A stretch of 64,000 nt of DNA from Gracilaria gracilis (lineage: Eukaryota; Rhodophyta; Florideophyceae; Gracilariales; Gracilariaceae), in contig JARGSG010000218.1 in NCBI GenBank assembly GCA_030374805.1, positions 1,044,820 through 1,108,819 on the forward strand, given 5' to 3'. Position 1 is the stretch's first letter. Each line of letters begins with the position of its first letter. The notes beneath the pieces are model-generated. The model did no database searches and had not been told where the DNA came from. It saw only the letters and a program-made list of their open reading frames with translations. Position numbers and translations under genes: made by a program. This document shows, one piece after another, positions 11,805-22,235 of the stretch.

Positions 11805-12710
11805 TTAATAACGAGTAAAGATATCTTTCCTATCTTCCTCCGAAGAATTAGGACAGTTCTTTAACAAATTACGTTCCCCAGGGCATTTGTCTTTGTTGCA
11901 ACAAAACGGAAGCAAACGTTTCGGCCTGCCTATGATATTCTCGTCCTTGGATTTGGAGTCTAAATCTCGTTTCCGTGACGTACGTCCTTTTTCAGAGTTT
12001 CTAATCCCAGAGTTCTTGATTGGCAGAATGTCTATGTTGCTCTTATCCAAGTCCCAATCCTCTACGAACCTGTTCGATGATCTGTGCTTCTTCAGCCAAA
12101 AGTCTGGAATATGCTCGGAAATCATCCTTATGGTACGTGTCCTACAATCCATGCGAATTATTTCCTCCATGTGCTGCTGCAATCGTTTTGGCTGGGTGCG
12201 TTCCCGAATATGTCGGAACGCCATCTCGGAACATTCGTCAATTGCGGCAACATATCCGGCATCACGCAATGACTCTTTTTAGCTAACAACTAGCCGCCGT
12301 ACTTGGCTTCGTCCATCGGATAGCTTCACATTGATACGAACGTCTTGAACAATGCGTTCTCATTCGTTCATACATATTTTCTTGAATTCGATCTTGGAGT
12401 TATTCTCCAAACAAGACTTGAGCATCTCTTCAGTGATATCGTCAACTGGAGACGCTTCAACATACTTTCTATCAATCATAATTGTCAACAGTGTGTCAGT
12501 GATTGAGGCTTTGTACGAAGTCGGTGTGATCACAATTCCAGGTTCCTTGTTCTTCTCAACAACTTTTAGTTCGTAAACCTTACGATCTTTCAGAAAGGGT
12601 GAGATTGAAGGAACATCAATGTTGCGCACTAGTGGAGCTTCAAGTCCCACAATTGTCGACTGCGCTACTGTGTCAGGCTCAGCCTTTCTGTCATTATCGT
12701 CCATAGCCAT
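11805..12710 (-). pseudogene. retroelement gag-like fragment with Cys-rich knuckle
   Basis: The minus-strand frame starting at 12,710 (MAMDDNDRKAEPD) reads through a region resembling capsids of algal and oomycete LTR elements (VPSISPFLKDRKVYEL). A stop near 12,290 is followed in the same general reading by a second segment (12,269-11,805) that ends in a basic linker and FCCNKDKCPGERNLLKNCP, an atypical zinc-knuckle-like cluster. It is not similar to the Gypsy A/B/E or C gags here. No pol follows. The assignment to a retroelement is moderate. Confidence 0.5.
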
Positions 12711-13239
12711 TAACTCTTGTAGGTGAACGTAAGTTTGTTTGCACGAAGTTATAACTATGCCAATTTACGTTCAGGCAAGAGAAACCGGCACAAACGTTGA
12801 GAGGAAGTCTCTCTTTCTGCCTCTCTCGACGATCGTCCGTCGTCGTCATGCCTTTCAATCGATCTCTCCGCTCATCATAACACTGTTCAATTGAACCTCT
12901 CAATTAAACTAACAGTGTTAGCTACGACGCATTTTCAGTCTTAGCGCTCAAACTTCTAGACTTTACATCTCAAGATTTATAGAAGATAAGGCTATCTCCA
13001 AAACTTCAAATTAGCTCAATTAACAAAAAAACGGCATTTCACCTCAGAATGACAACTGTATGTCTCTCTCTTTGTTCAAACTTTTTATAGTTTTTTTTCC
13101 TTCCTGTTAGAAACAATTCAAGTTATTCGTTTAATTTGACAAAGAAGGTCCTTCTGTTTTTTGTAACAGACATTTGACAATCTATGACCGCCTACTTTGA
13201 GTCGAAAACCATAATGGGGTTGTTTGAAATATTTTGGAC

Positions 13240-13495
13240 GTACTCAAGTTACGTTTGTGAGAACGACGTATACATTTATAAGTGACGTACAAACTACTTT
13301 TACTTTGCTCTATGTAGTACGTCACATAGGTAACCGAACGGTTGCTTAGTATCCTTACATAGGCACATCCCGTAGCGTCAAAGCTCGATGAGAGCGAGGC
13401 ACCTGCTGTGTAACATTGTATTGCTTTGGGAGAAGCTTCCCTCCCCGCTACGCTAAGATGGGCTTTGAGCGCATTGGCCAAGCTCAAACGATAGT
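13240..13495 (+). repeat. 5' LTR of Copia D
   Basis: About 255 bp matching 25,075-25,343, with blocks such as GTGACGTACAAACTAC, AGTATCC.TACAT and ATTGTATTGCTT conserved in order. The outer boundary is fuzzy because the first 40 bp have diverged. GTGACGTAC and TACGTCAC occur as CRE-like sites around 13,285 and 13,318 and recur in the 3' copy. The LTR is short, as is typical of Copia elements. Confidence 0.8.
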
Positions 13496-13567
13496 TATTG
13501 GCTCAGGGGGGGACTATCTCCGAGTAACATCCTGGTACCGCCCAAGCTCCGCCCGGACACCGACAAG

Positions 13568-15059
13568 TTGCTTTGGCGCGAAACAGTTTTTGAATGGGCA
13601 GAGAATCTGAAATCATGGGCAACCGGCGGCGACTCTCGCGCGAAAGGCGCCGCAGCAACTCTCGATATGACTCTCTACCACTCCTTAGAGTTCTCGAAAA
13701 AGAAAATGGTCAAGAGGCCCGTACGAACGGGTGAGCTCATACTGACACAGCAATCCATAGATGATTCTCTCACCCACTTTGAAGTGGTGAAGAAAACAGT
13801 CAACCTGGTGGCTAAAGATTCAACCGTAGACCGCTCACGTCGCATTGTACGCCTAAACAAGGAGATCAAATCCTGTAAGCGCAAGAAGAATGAGTCAGTC
13901 TCCAAATACGTCGAATGATTCGCAGGACCCGCTTTATCCTACCCAACCTAACAAATTCAGATCAAAATGCTAGCGAGAGTCAGAGTTTTGCGATCATACC
14001 AATCCTGATTCCAGGTCGGTTTTCACAGACGTTCTCCAACATCATTAGTAGATCGGTAGTCTCTACAAAGGCAAGAAGTGGAAGAGATGATGCAGACATT
14101 ACTCTTTATAAATCGCGGGTGAAGTTCATCAAGAGTGTCTTATTTGAGAGTACCGGATCAGGACACGATGATCTGCAGTTCGATCGCGATCAATCACTAT
14201 GCACCATCAAGGCTGCCCTAGAACAACACGAAAAAGCATACAGTCCTGATGAGGAATGCTCGAGGATTGGTTTGCAGGAAGTAATTGACGCACTTGAAGA
14301 GGCCGGACTTGACGAAAAAGATCTCGAAGAGAAGGAGATTTCTGGAGTAAAGGATGATCGTTCCACCAAATCGTACCTGAACTCTAATAAGTGTCAAAAG
14401 CGACACACCAAGCGTAAGCGTGATACCAAAATGACGTCACAGGATAAGCAAGAAGACGAGGATAAGGTACAAGTCGAAACCGAGAAGGCAGATGAACCTT
14501 CCAATACCAAAAGGGCTCCCAACCATCATAGGACGAAATTCCACAAAAAGAGTAGAAATGATGACTATCACAAAGGAGCTTCGAAAACATATTCTCGGTA
14601 AGAGATTCGGGTACACCTTCTCTAGACCCGAATCCCATACTTGAAGAAAGGAGCCTCATATATTCTGGTGGTATTATATCAGCTCAAAACCTGTGTGACG
14701 TCTTAGGCATCACGTTTGAGCCATTGAAACCTGGGAAGAAGTACCGAAGAGGTTGGTGACATACTTGTGTCGACCACAAAATGGTATCATCATGAATACT
14801 ATCTATGGAGGATATACACAACCAATCTATCGATCTCAAATTCGATTTATTCGAAGATGATTCGCCGTTAACGATTGGAATGGATATAAAGCGCCATAGT
14901 ATCATTGACTTCAGCTCAGATCAACCCACCATACGCATCAAGAGGAGTTTCGATAGAGAAACACCAGTAATGGAATTATATGTCAAGTCAACCTTACCTT
15001 ATGACACACGAGCATATACATTGATAACAACCACGATGACAGCTCTCCTCTCAAACACA
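13568..15059 (+). pseudogene. Copia D gag and protease remnant
   Basis: Gag frames at 13,568-13,918 and 14,070-14,601 encode a charged protein with alternating acidic (EEAGLDEKDLEEKE) and basic (KRHTKRKRDTK) stretches. The protease region follows at about 14,805-15,000, with PLTIGMDIKRHSIIDF resembling the flap and helix of Copia retropepsins. Stops and frame changes separate the pieces. The reading is broken at 15,060 by Gypsy B and resumes at 22,236 with integrase. Confidence 0.7.
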
Positions 15060-15064
15060 GTGAC

Positions 15065-15535
15065 TGTCGTACAAATACAGAAAAGTTGTGGGGTCCGTTT
15101 GGTAGAGCGAGTGCGCGAGGGCTCAACATAAAGGGGAAAGACACACAACCAATATGGTAGTAGAACCCCAAAAGCCCGCAGGGGCAAACAGCGGGTCAAC
15201 TAGTATAGCCCGTGTAGATGTACGGTAGTAGAAGTTGACGCGTGGTAAAACATAAATAGTAATAGATTAGCAAGTGACCAAGATGGTATAGTTACTGCCC
15301 TAATGGTGCCTGACTTTTCAATAACCGGGGGGAAGGCAAAGTGCACCACGCTATTTACAAGGTGCCCCCACGCCGATCTCCCGGGCGGGCATGAAGTCAT
15401 CGGCTGCGCCCATGAACTACTGTCATGGGCCAGCAATGTTAAGCTAAATTAAATTAGAAATAAGGAATTAGAAATTATGAAATAGAGAATACCAATTGGG
15501 TGCATTATAACCAGAGAGGCGCACAGCTAGGCCAG
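15065..15535 (-). repeat. 3' LTR of Gypsy B, inner end lost
   Basis: Aligns with the 5' LTR from its outer end (TGTCGTAC on the plus strand at 15,065) to GCTAGGCC at about 15,535. The last 38 bp present in the 5' LTR are replaced by unrelated sequence, so the LTR/PPT junction has been deleted. Palindromes ACCAATATGGT (15,148), ACCAAGATGGT (15,277) and ACCAATTGGGT (15,491) are retained. Confidence 0.85.
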
Positions 15536-16818
15536 ACCTTTTCTTACACTTAGCGACGCCCACCGGGCTCCTACATTCCCTCACGTATACGGTTACATGG
15601 GCGTACCAGTTTGGTTCACGGCGTCGCATACTTGTCGCTGCGCGTCGTTCGTCGCGCCCCCTTCCTTTACGGAGAGCGCGATTTTTAACCACCATGGTGG
15701 GAACCAGCTCAGTCGGTATCTCCCCTTCAATGGCTGCGAGAGCCATCCCGATCAGGTTTGCGCGCGATTCGCGTCTTTTTCCAATACCGTCAAGGCGTTC
15801 GCTGCCTCCATCGCTTCGGTTTATGTTACCAAATTGGTAAGACCGTTCAGTTGTCTCCATTTCTCACAGGCTTTTCAGACCTTTACGGTAACCCGCCTAG
15901 CGCTGTGTCAGACTTGGGGTACCTTTCGAAGGATTCTTCAACCATTCCGGACTGCTTTGTGACTTTCTTAGGCCAGCAGTGGTGTCGCCGCGACCATTAC
16001 AATGCCATCAAGGCTTCCTATTGGACTGCTTCGGGGTACGCATTATGAGTTGACACCAGTATGGTACTGTTCTGCCGTCTTCGCATTCATAACGATACCT
16101 TAACGGTCTCTTCCCTATTTCAGCTCTACAACGCACTCTCCCCTGCACCGGGTGGCGACACGGTTTTCATGCCCAATTGAACCTTTTATGTTCTGGCTGT
16201 CCCTTCTCGGGACGTCTGCATTCTGTCTTGAGACACCTCAAATGTTACCCGTACCTTCTCTGACGCGGAGCCATAATTGCTCTTTGCAGTCTTTGAGGGG
16301 AAACCCAGTCGGTTTTGCAGTGCTCGCTGCGTTGCTACCAACTCCCATTCCGTTCGTTTTTTCCATTACCTTGAAGGTCTCTGTCTACCACATGGGATCA
16401 CGGCGTGGCTTTCATTGTTAAACAGTCGCATCGTTGTCCTTATTTCAACACCCTTTTGGTTCGCCTTCAGAACATCTCAGGTATCCGTGTCTATTTCAAC
16501 GTCGCTACTATCCCTCCCTGGTCTTTTTGCCCCCTCAAAAGAGTACAAAATCACCACATTGGTCCACGTATGCGCCGCTCGTCTGCTCTCCACCCTATCC
16601 GACACCATAATGGTCGAGTTCGTTATGCCATACAGGTCTGGGTCTTGCACTCTCTTTGTAGCTTCACGTTTATTATAGCACTCTCAAGGTTCTAATCCTA
16701 CCGTACAGGACTGTACAGAGTCATCGTGCTATTTCCGTAGAGCAGCGCTCTTCCTCCAAGGTGCATGTGACAGACCGTACCGGGTTGTGTGGGTATCGTT
16801 GTCCGCAACCACGAAGGT
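15491..16818. repeat. dense array of ACC-N5-GGT spaced palindromes
   Basis: Thirteen copies in 1.33 kb, starting at 15491, 15605, 15688, 15828, 15879, 16055, 16097, 16303, 16368, 16450, 16553, 16604 and 16808. Spacers differ every time (AATTG, AGTTT, ACCAT, AAATT, TTTAC, AGTAT, TTAAC, CAGTC, TTGAA, CTTTT, ACATT, ATAAT, ACGAA), so this is not a tandem repeat. Chance expectation is about 0.3. The region occupies the place of the antisense ORF in element B, but I cannot read a conserved aORF here. No other coding function is visible. Confidence 0.85.
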
Positions 16819-17069
16819 TCGGTTCCTCACGATAACTATCTGGGTCATGATTCCCGTTCAGTCCGGTCTCAAACAACTTTCGTAAACAATGGCGCGCGCT
16901 GCCGTGCGCAGCGAGTATCGCGCAGACCCTGTTGGGCTCTCGGCGCGTGCCATGCGCCCACCTTCAGGGCCAGTAATGTGCCTGAATTGTTCCGCATGGT
17001 CTCTCGGGGTGAATGTGACCGCGCGCGGCCCCAGACCCCGGGGGTTACTTGCAAGGCGAATCAAAAAAT

Positions 17070-17265
17070 CAATCGCTGAAATTACCCCTCCAAGCGGTAG
17101 TGAAAACGCCGAAAACCATTTTGGTCTGTATCTCGAGAACCGAGCGATTTCAGAGGCTGAGAATGGCCGATTCGTGAGCGCAGCACGGTCAAAATACTTA
17201 GATTTCCCGAACGACCAGCGCGCGCTCACTACACACAATAGTGTAAACCGAATCGGTTACCCACC
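17070..17265 (-). repeat. conserved non-coding spacer of Gypsy B
   Basis: Inverted counterpart of 5700-5905 in element A, located between the pol stop (17,689) and the palindrome array. Contains ACCATTTTGGT at about 17,116 where element A has a mutated version. A purine-rich tract CTTAGGGAGGGGGG on the minus strand (17,663-17,679) precedes it and resembles the PPT used by the C elements. Confidence 0.65.
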
Positions 17266-17688
17266 ACGTCACGCCGCGGCTCGGGCGTGCGTCCCTCGCT
17301 TATTAAAAAATGTAATTTTTTGAATTTAACCACTTGGGTTTGCCAGCCTGCGTGTGCAGCGCGCGCCGTCCAAGTGTGGGCGTGCCTGCGGCATGCCAGC
17401 CATGGCGTCGCTACGACGTTGGGACGCAAAGCGTTTCCCATCGTCCGGCTTCATTCGATATGTCATCGCCAAACCTTCACGGTCTTCCGGCAAGTCTTCT
17501 GGGTCTCTTGTGTCCACTTTGATTCCACCATCCCAGTTGGTCTTAGCTCCTTCATTAAAGTTATCCAGTTAGGCGTTGCTTCTCACTTCCAGTTACGTTG
17601 CAGTTTGCTTCAGTTACCATGTAGGTGTGGTGCGCAGCGAATGAAAAAAAGCGCGAAAATAGCCTCCCCCCTCCCTAAGAGCTGCATA

Positions 17689-18640
17689 TCACCTGTAAGG
17701 TTCTACAGGCATATCTTTACCAATGTTCCTCCAGTAGCTTACCCGAAAGTGGCGTGGTATGGCTGAGGGCGGCTCGGCGGTATCACAGTCAGCGCGCCAG
17801 CCATAAAATTGTACTGTATACTTAAGACCATCATGGGTTCGGCGGTGGCCAACCAGGCGTTCCACCGGGAACTCGTTAGAAACTTGAGACGGTATAGCTT
17901 CCTCATTTTGGTTCAGATGTGCATCAGCACCACTAGGGGCTGTTGTTTCCATTGAAAGGGCGATTACAACCCCCGCGGATGGTAAATAGTCTGGTTCGTC
18001 ACCCTGTGCTTCATCATTAACCTCAATTGGTGTCTACTGGGTTTCGGAACGAGTTCGCAAGGCAGTCGCTTGTGAGTCGCGTGCTGACTCCCAGCGTTCT
18101 GTTCTCTGCCGAACCGTTTCAGATGCGACCGTGATGCGGCAAATAGAGGTACTATTCTCTACACCATCTTGGTTCGCTGTTACCGTGTGGTCAGTTGCAC
18201 CCGCTACCTTGAAAGGTTCCGAAGATTTCGGTAGAAGCTTAGAGTTAATATCTTTATCGATGGCTTCATCGTCAGATTCATCACCCGGTCTGGGTTTTGC
18301 TCTTTTCGGAGGGCGGTCAATATTGACATATTGACCCGGCGTAGCAGCTATCACTTGATTTACCTTTCTGTCGTCGTCGTCCTTGTACCGCTTCTTGGAT
18401 GCTGTGAGCTTGCTCTCAGCATGTTTGAGAGCACGCCTCAACCTCAAAAAGGTATTGAATTTGACCTGTGACGGTTTGAGCGAACCGGCGATCTTCTGTT
18501 TCATTTTGGTGTTTGTCGATAACGGGGGCGCATATGCGGGATATGGCGCATCTATTCCCTCCTTCCTTAGAGGTGGCGACCTCGACCAGCCAATTAACTG
18601 AGATCGTGAAAACCCCTTGTGGTGCCGGTAATGCAATCCC
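17689..18640 (-). pseudogene. Gypsy B pol C-terminus with chromodomain
   Basis: Minus-strand frame from about 18,640 gives an integrase C-terminal segment (FNTFLRLRRALKHAESK, GQYVNIDRPPK) and then EPFKVAGATDHTVTANQ, the equivalent of GPFKV segments in C2. A frame change near 18,035 leads to the chromodomain at 17,952-17,689 (LKYTVQFYGWRADCDT). It follows the protease linker directly, so the RT and integrase core are missing. The basic-acidic linker DDEAIDKDIN lies between. Confidence 0.75.
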
Positions 18641-18644
18641 AATA

Positions 18645-19290
18645 GTGGTATTCTTAGGTAGCTCAACAATATTATTGCTAAAGTTACTCAAGTACACCTT
18701 GAAGGTTTGATTAGGGATCTCGGCAGTGATCCCGTTTGCCATCGAGGCGAGATGTCTCTCTGCCAACCTAGGATGGTTCCGTAGCATTACCAATCCTGGT
18801 ATTTCGCATGAGACACTCACTACTATTTGGGTCATAGCCGGGATTGAAACCAGTTTGGTGAGCCGTATCTTGCTTGAGACTATTTCCGTGAGTATATTGG
18901 ACCTCGGCTTCTGACGCCAACCATTTTTGGTCTGCATATTACCTAGTATGGAAATACGACCACCTTGACGGAGAGCGACCGTTCGGAACCCTGACAAAAT
19001 TCCTTAACATGTCTGTCAACAAAGTCGGTCCCGAGGATACAGTCCGTCTCCAGACGATCCACCACAAAGAAATTTAGCTTCACCTTCAAGATTCCAAGTT
19101 GTACCACAGTGATCAACATTCCTCTAAGGTGCAGTGGGCGCTCATTAGCGTCCACCAATGGGTTTATTGTTGAGGCAGGCCGAATTTTCCGCAAGACGAC
19201 ATCGGGTATGACGTGAGCGTTCAGAACATTCAGACCGCCGCTGGTATCAAGTACACATGCAACCGGAACCTATAGGCAATTGAAAAAGCT
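18645..19290 (-). pseudogene. Gypsy B protease region
   Basis: The retropepsin core reads VLDTSGGLNVLN at about 19,250 and continues with LVDANERPLHLRG and ILGTDFVDRHVKEF, parallel to C1 protease (VLDTGAGPNFLV, DANNRPLSIVG, LGCDFCDRFVEA). The catalytic DTG is DTS here. The following segment (18,997-18,416) matches the C1 post-protease region with IPAMTQIVVSV, SMANGITAEIPNQTFKVYLSN and PKNTTIGIALP. A frame change separates the protease and post-protease parts. Confidence 0.75.
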
Positions 19291-19432
19291 AGTTAGGCAT
19301 TAAATATTTAGTTGTTGTACTTCATCAGACACAACACATTGGGTACATCAGATTCTTCTTTTTCCACCTTTAAGGTGCCCTGTTCGGGTATCGACGGGCC
19401 TTCCAATTTACGGTTAGGGGATGGCCCCTACG

Positions 19433-21585
19433 CTAAACGTTCGGTGTTTCCTGCTCCTCCTGAGCGGGACTGTACTTCTCCAAGATTGGTGTTTCCTCGA
19501 CGAGATGAACCTGAGATGGTGATGCTTGAGCTTGTACACTCTTTCCAGTTCCAAATAGGTTACGGTGGTTCTGCTGCCTTGCACTGATTATATGTTCTCG
19601 CACCCCTGGGGGTATTTTGTCACATCTGTTCGCGAGATGGTATGGCGATAAACAGAGCCAGCAAACAAAGTCACCTGTTTGGGGATATCGCATTGTCATC
19701 GAGGTAAGTCTATTAACGGAACTGGTTGGTACGGTGGCATATAAGGATGCTTGCGAACCACCAGTTCAGGTTTGTTGAGGGCTCGCCACCTTACCGAAGC
19801 TGATGGTACTGTCCACGACCAATTACCAATAGAGGTGGCTCGTGACTAAGCCTGCGGCGCAGTCACATGAACCACCATCCCCGTCGGTAAGCGGATGAGC
19901 GAATCACCCTCTGAGGTAGTGCTCTCTTCTAGTTCCAACACTGACCGTTTCGGTTTGTCCTTTGGGGTCTGGGGCGCTGACGGCTTCTTTTCATGACGAA
20001 AAGTGTCGCCGAGTCCTTGAGAATAACGGGCAAGCCCATTATAGTCCACCTTACGATTGTTCGTCTCAGGTAGTTGCGCACCTGCGAACGGATCGCTTTG
20101 TCGAAATTGTCGGCAAAGAGTGACTTTAACGTACCAGCGGTAAAGAAAGTACCGCATCGGGTGGCCAGATTCCAAAGGCCCAACGTGAAATCCATTTCGC
20201 TTTAGCTAGAGCGCTGGCAATATGGCTGCACATCAGCGTCACCTTCTTGGATGACCTCACTGGTAGCATAAGGTTCCAACATGAAATTAACCACTTTTGG
20301 GTACGTCTCTAACATCTCTGTTCCATCTTCATCAACCGCCAGAGTATTTCCACGAAGCCTGCCTTGCGGCAAGTGGTAAGCTTGACCTTTAAGGTAAAAC
20401 TGGAAGAACCACATGGCAGCACCTTCGGAAAACCCATTTTGGTCACAGGAATTCTTGAACTTCTGTAGAAACTCGATTACCACAATGAGATGATCATCTG
20501 TGAAGGTAGTATCACCCATCTGGCAGCTGGGATTCTTGTGGTGCTTTTTGATCTTCTGCGCAACCTCTTGGGTGTAACAAGAGGATCGGTTTCTCAACCG
20601 ATATGACCTGTAATCAACCTTCTTGGTTAACAGATCGTTCAGCGGCTGACGCACCTATTGGGTTGTATCGGTGTCCGAATCCGAGTCATACGACTCGTAT
20701 CATTTCTTCTTGCCTTTACAGTTTCTCTTTTACGACTTCTTCGACAACCTGTTCAGTTTCTTCTTGCGTTTACCTTTACGGTCACCATCCGACGATGAAC
20801 CAGTATCGGTATCGGAGCTCGAGGAATCGGAGTCAGAGTCATAGGCGCGAATTTTTCCCTTCTTCTTCCTCCTTTCTTTAACCTTGCGGTTTCTTCTTCG
20901 TCGCCCCTCTTGTGGGTCAGACGAATCGTCCTCAAATCCACCTATCTTGGTGTCCTTTCGAAAGTTACCTCCAATTGGGGGCAAGTACATGTCTTAAGGG
21001 CCCATCTCTATATGGCCCCCTTGGACTTGCCTTAAAACTTCTAGGTACGCACTATCGGCCGGATTTGGCTTGAATGTTGCGGAACAACCAGCAGGAATCC
21101 CTTGTGGTATGCGAGTAACCATATTTATCCCAGGGGTTTTTTACTTCCGCCATTCCTTCAGAAAACCAAAGGTCTTGAACCACTCGGTAGATATGCCCCC
21201 GGGCACCCGTTGAGAGGTATGTTTCAACCAGTTTAGGTATGCGCTGAGAGAGCTCGTGCACGGCCCGATCAACCACCAAACGGGTAACGGCGTTCATGTC
21301 CATAGAGTTCATAGCTTCATCAACCGTAGCGGTAAAAAGAGCTTTCGATCGATCTTCTAATTGGGGCCAAAGGTCCTCAACCGTTTTCGGCAATTCTTTA
21401 ATAGGTTCAGGAGCGAACGGAGGCTGAGAGCCCGTATCCTTTGAAATTCCAGCCCGAGGTTGCCGAAGCAGCTTTTCGGGATTATCTAAAACGGGTTTGG
21501 CGGCAGAAGCCGCCCCAGAACCCTTGTGGCTAGGTGGTGCGCTAGAGCCACGAGTAATCCTTGTAGGTTCTTCCATAGTGACCAA
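19433..21585 (-). pseudogene. Gypsy B gag (MA/CA, basic-acidic tract, zinc knuckle)
   Basis: N-terminal part at 21,585-21,052 begins ATG (MVTMEEPTRITRG) and matches element E. The strongly basic run (RRRRNRKVKERRKKK) and Asp/Ser tract (SDSDSSSSDTDTGSSSD) are at 20.93-20.78 kb. The capsid-like region is at 20,654-20,202 (FSEGAAMWFFQFYLKGQ), and a CCHC knuckle CWLCLSPYHLANRC at about 19,665. Several frame changes and stops occur between them. Gag would form the particle and bind RNA; this copy could not. Confidence 0.8.
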
Positions 21586-21722
21586 TAGTGGTATTCAATT
21601 GCTTCGCGAGTATTTCTACGAAACCAAATAGGTGTGTGAACTTCCGAAATCTTTTCGAAAGTCTTTTTCTCACCAGTAAAGGTACGAAAAAAACCAAGAA
21701 ATTTCAAGTAGGGAGACCAAAA

Positions 21723-22230
21723 TTTCGTACGAATACCGATAAGGTGTGCGGTCCATTTGGTAGAGGGAGCGCACGAGGGCTCAACCTGAACGGGAAAATC
21801 ACACAACCAATATGGTAGTAGGGCACCTGAAGCCCGCAAGGGTAAACGACGGTGCAACTAGTCTAGTCCGTGTATATGTACGGTAGTAGACGTCGACGCG
21901 CGGTAAAACCTGAATGGTAATAGAGTAGCAAGAGACCAAATTGGTATAGTTACTGCCCTAATGGTGCCTGACTTTACAATACAAGGGGGGAAAGGCGAGG
22001 TGCACAACACTATATACAAGTTTCACCGACGCCGATCCCCCGTGCGGCTATGACGTCATCGGCTGCGCCCATGACCTTCTGTCATGGGCCAGCAATGTTG
22101 AGCTAAACTAAATTAGATATTAAGAATTAGAAATTATAAAATAGAGAATATCAATTGGGTGCATTGTAGCCAGCAAGGCGCACAGCTAGGCCCACGTGGC
22201 ACCAACCCACTGAGGTCTCATTGTACTACA
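21723..22230 (-). repeat. 5' LTR of Gypsy B with adjacent PBS
   Basis: 508 bp, TGTAGTACAATGAG at the outer end (22,230 downwards). The inner terminal CA is mutated to AA at 21,723. Immediately inside, the minus strand reads TTTTGGTCTCCC, the PBS-like motif that recurs next to the 5' LTRs of E, C1 and, with one change, C2. Palindromes are at 21,735, 21,806, 21,908 and 21,935. The 5-bp flanks match the 3' side with one difference. Confidence 0.9.
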
Positions 22231-22235
22231 GTGAG

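Larger units (their letters stand above)
15065..22230 (-). mobile_element. Gypsy element B nested in Copia D, RT-deleted
   Basis: Minus-strand element with 5' LTR 21,723-22,230, PBS, gag, zinc knuckle, protease, then a direct jump to the integrase C-terminus and chromodomain, a non-coding spacer, an unreadable region rich in palindromes, and a 3' LTR at 15,065-15,535. RT, RNase H and the integrase core are absent, so it is a non-autonomous deletion derivative. Thirty-five ACC-N5-GGT palindromes occur over 7.2 kb. It must be younger than the Copia element that it interrupts. Confidence 0.9.

Noticed and set aside
15491-16818. Reading the palindrome-rich region as CRISPR-like or tandem repeats
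   Set aside because: Only six bases recur, the units are not direct repeats, intervals are irregular (42-206 bp), and the context is a eukaryotic retroelement.
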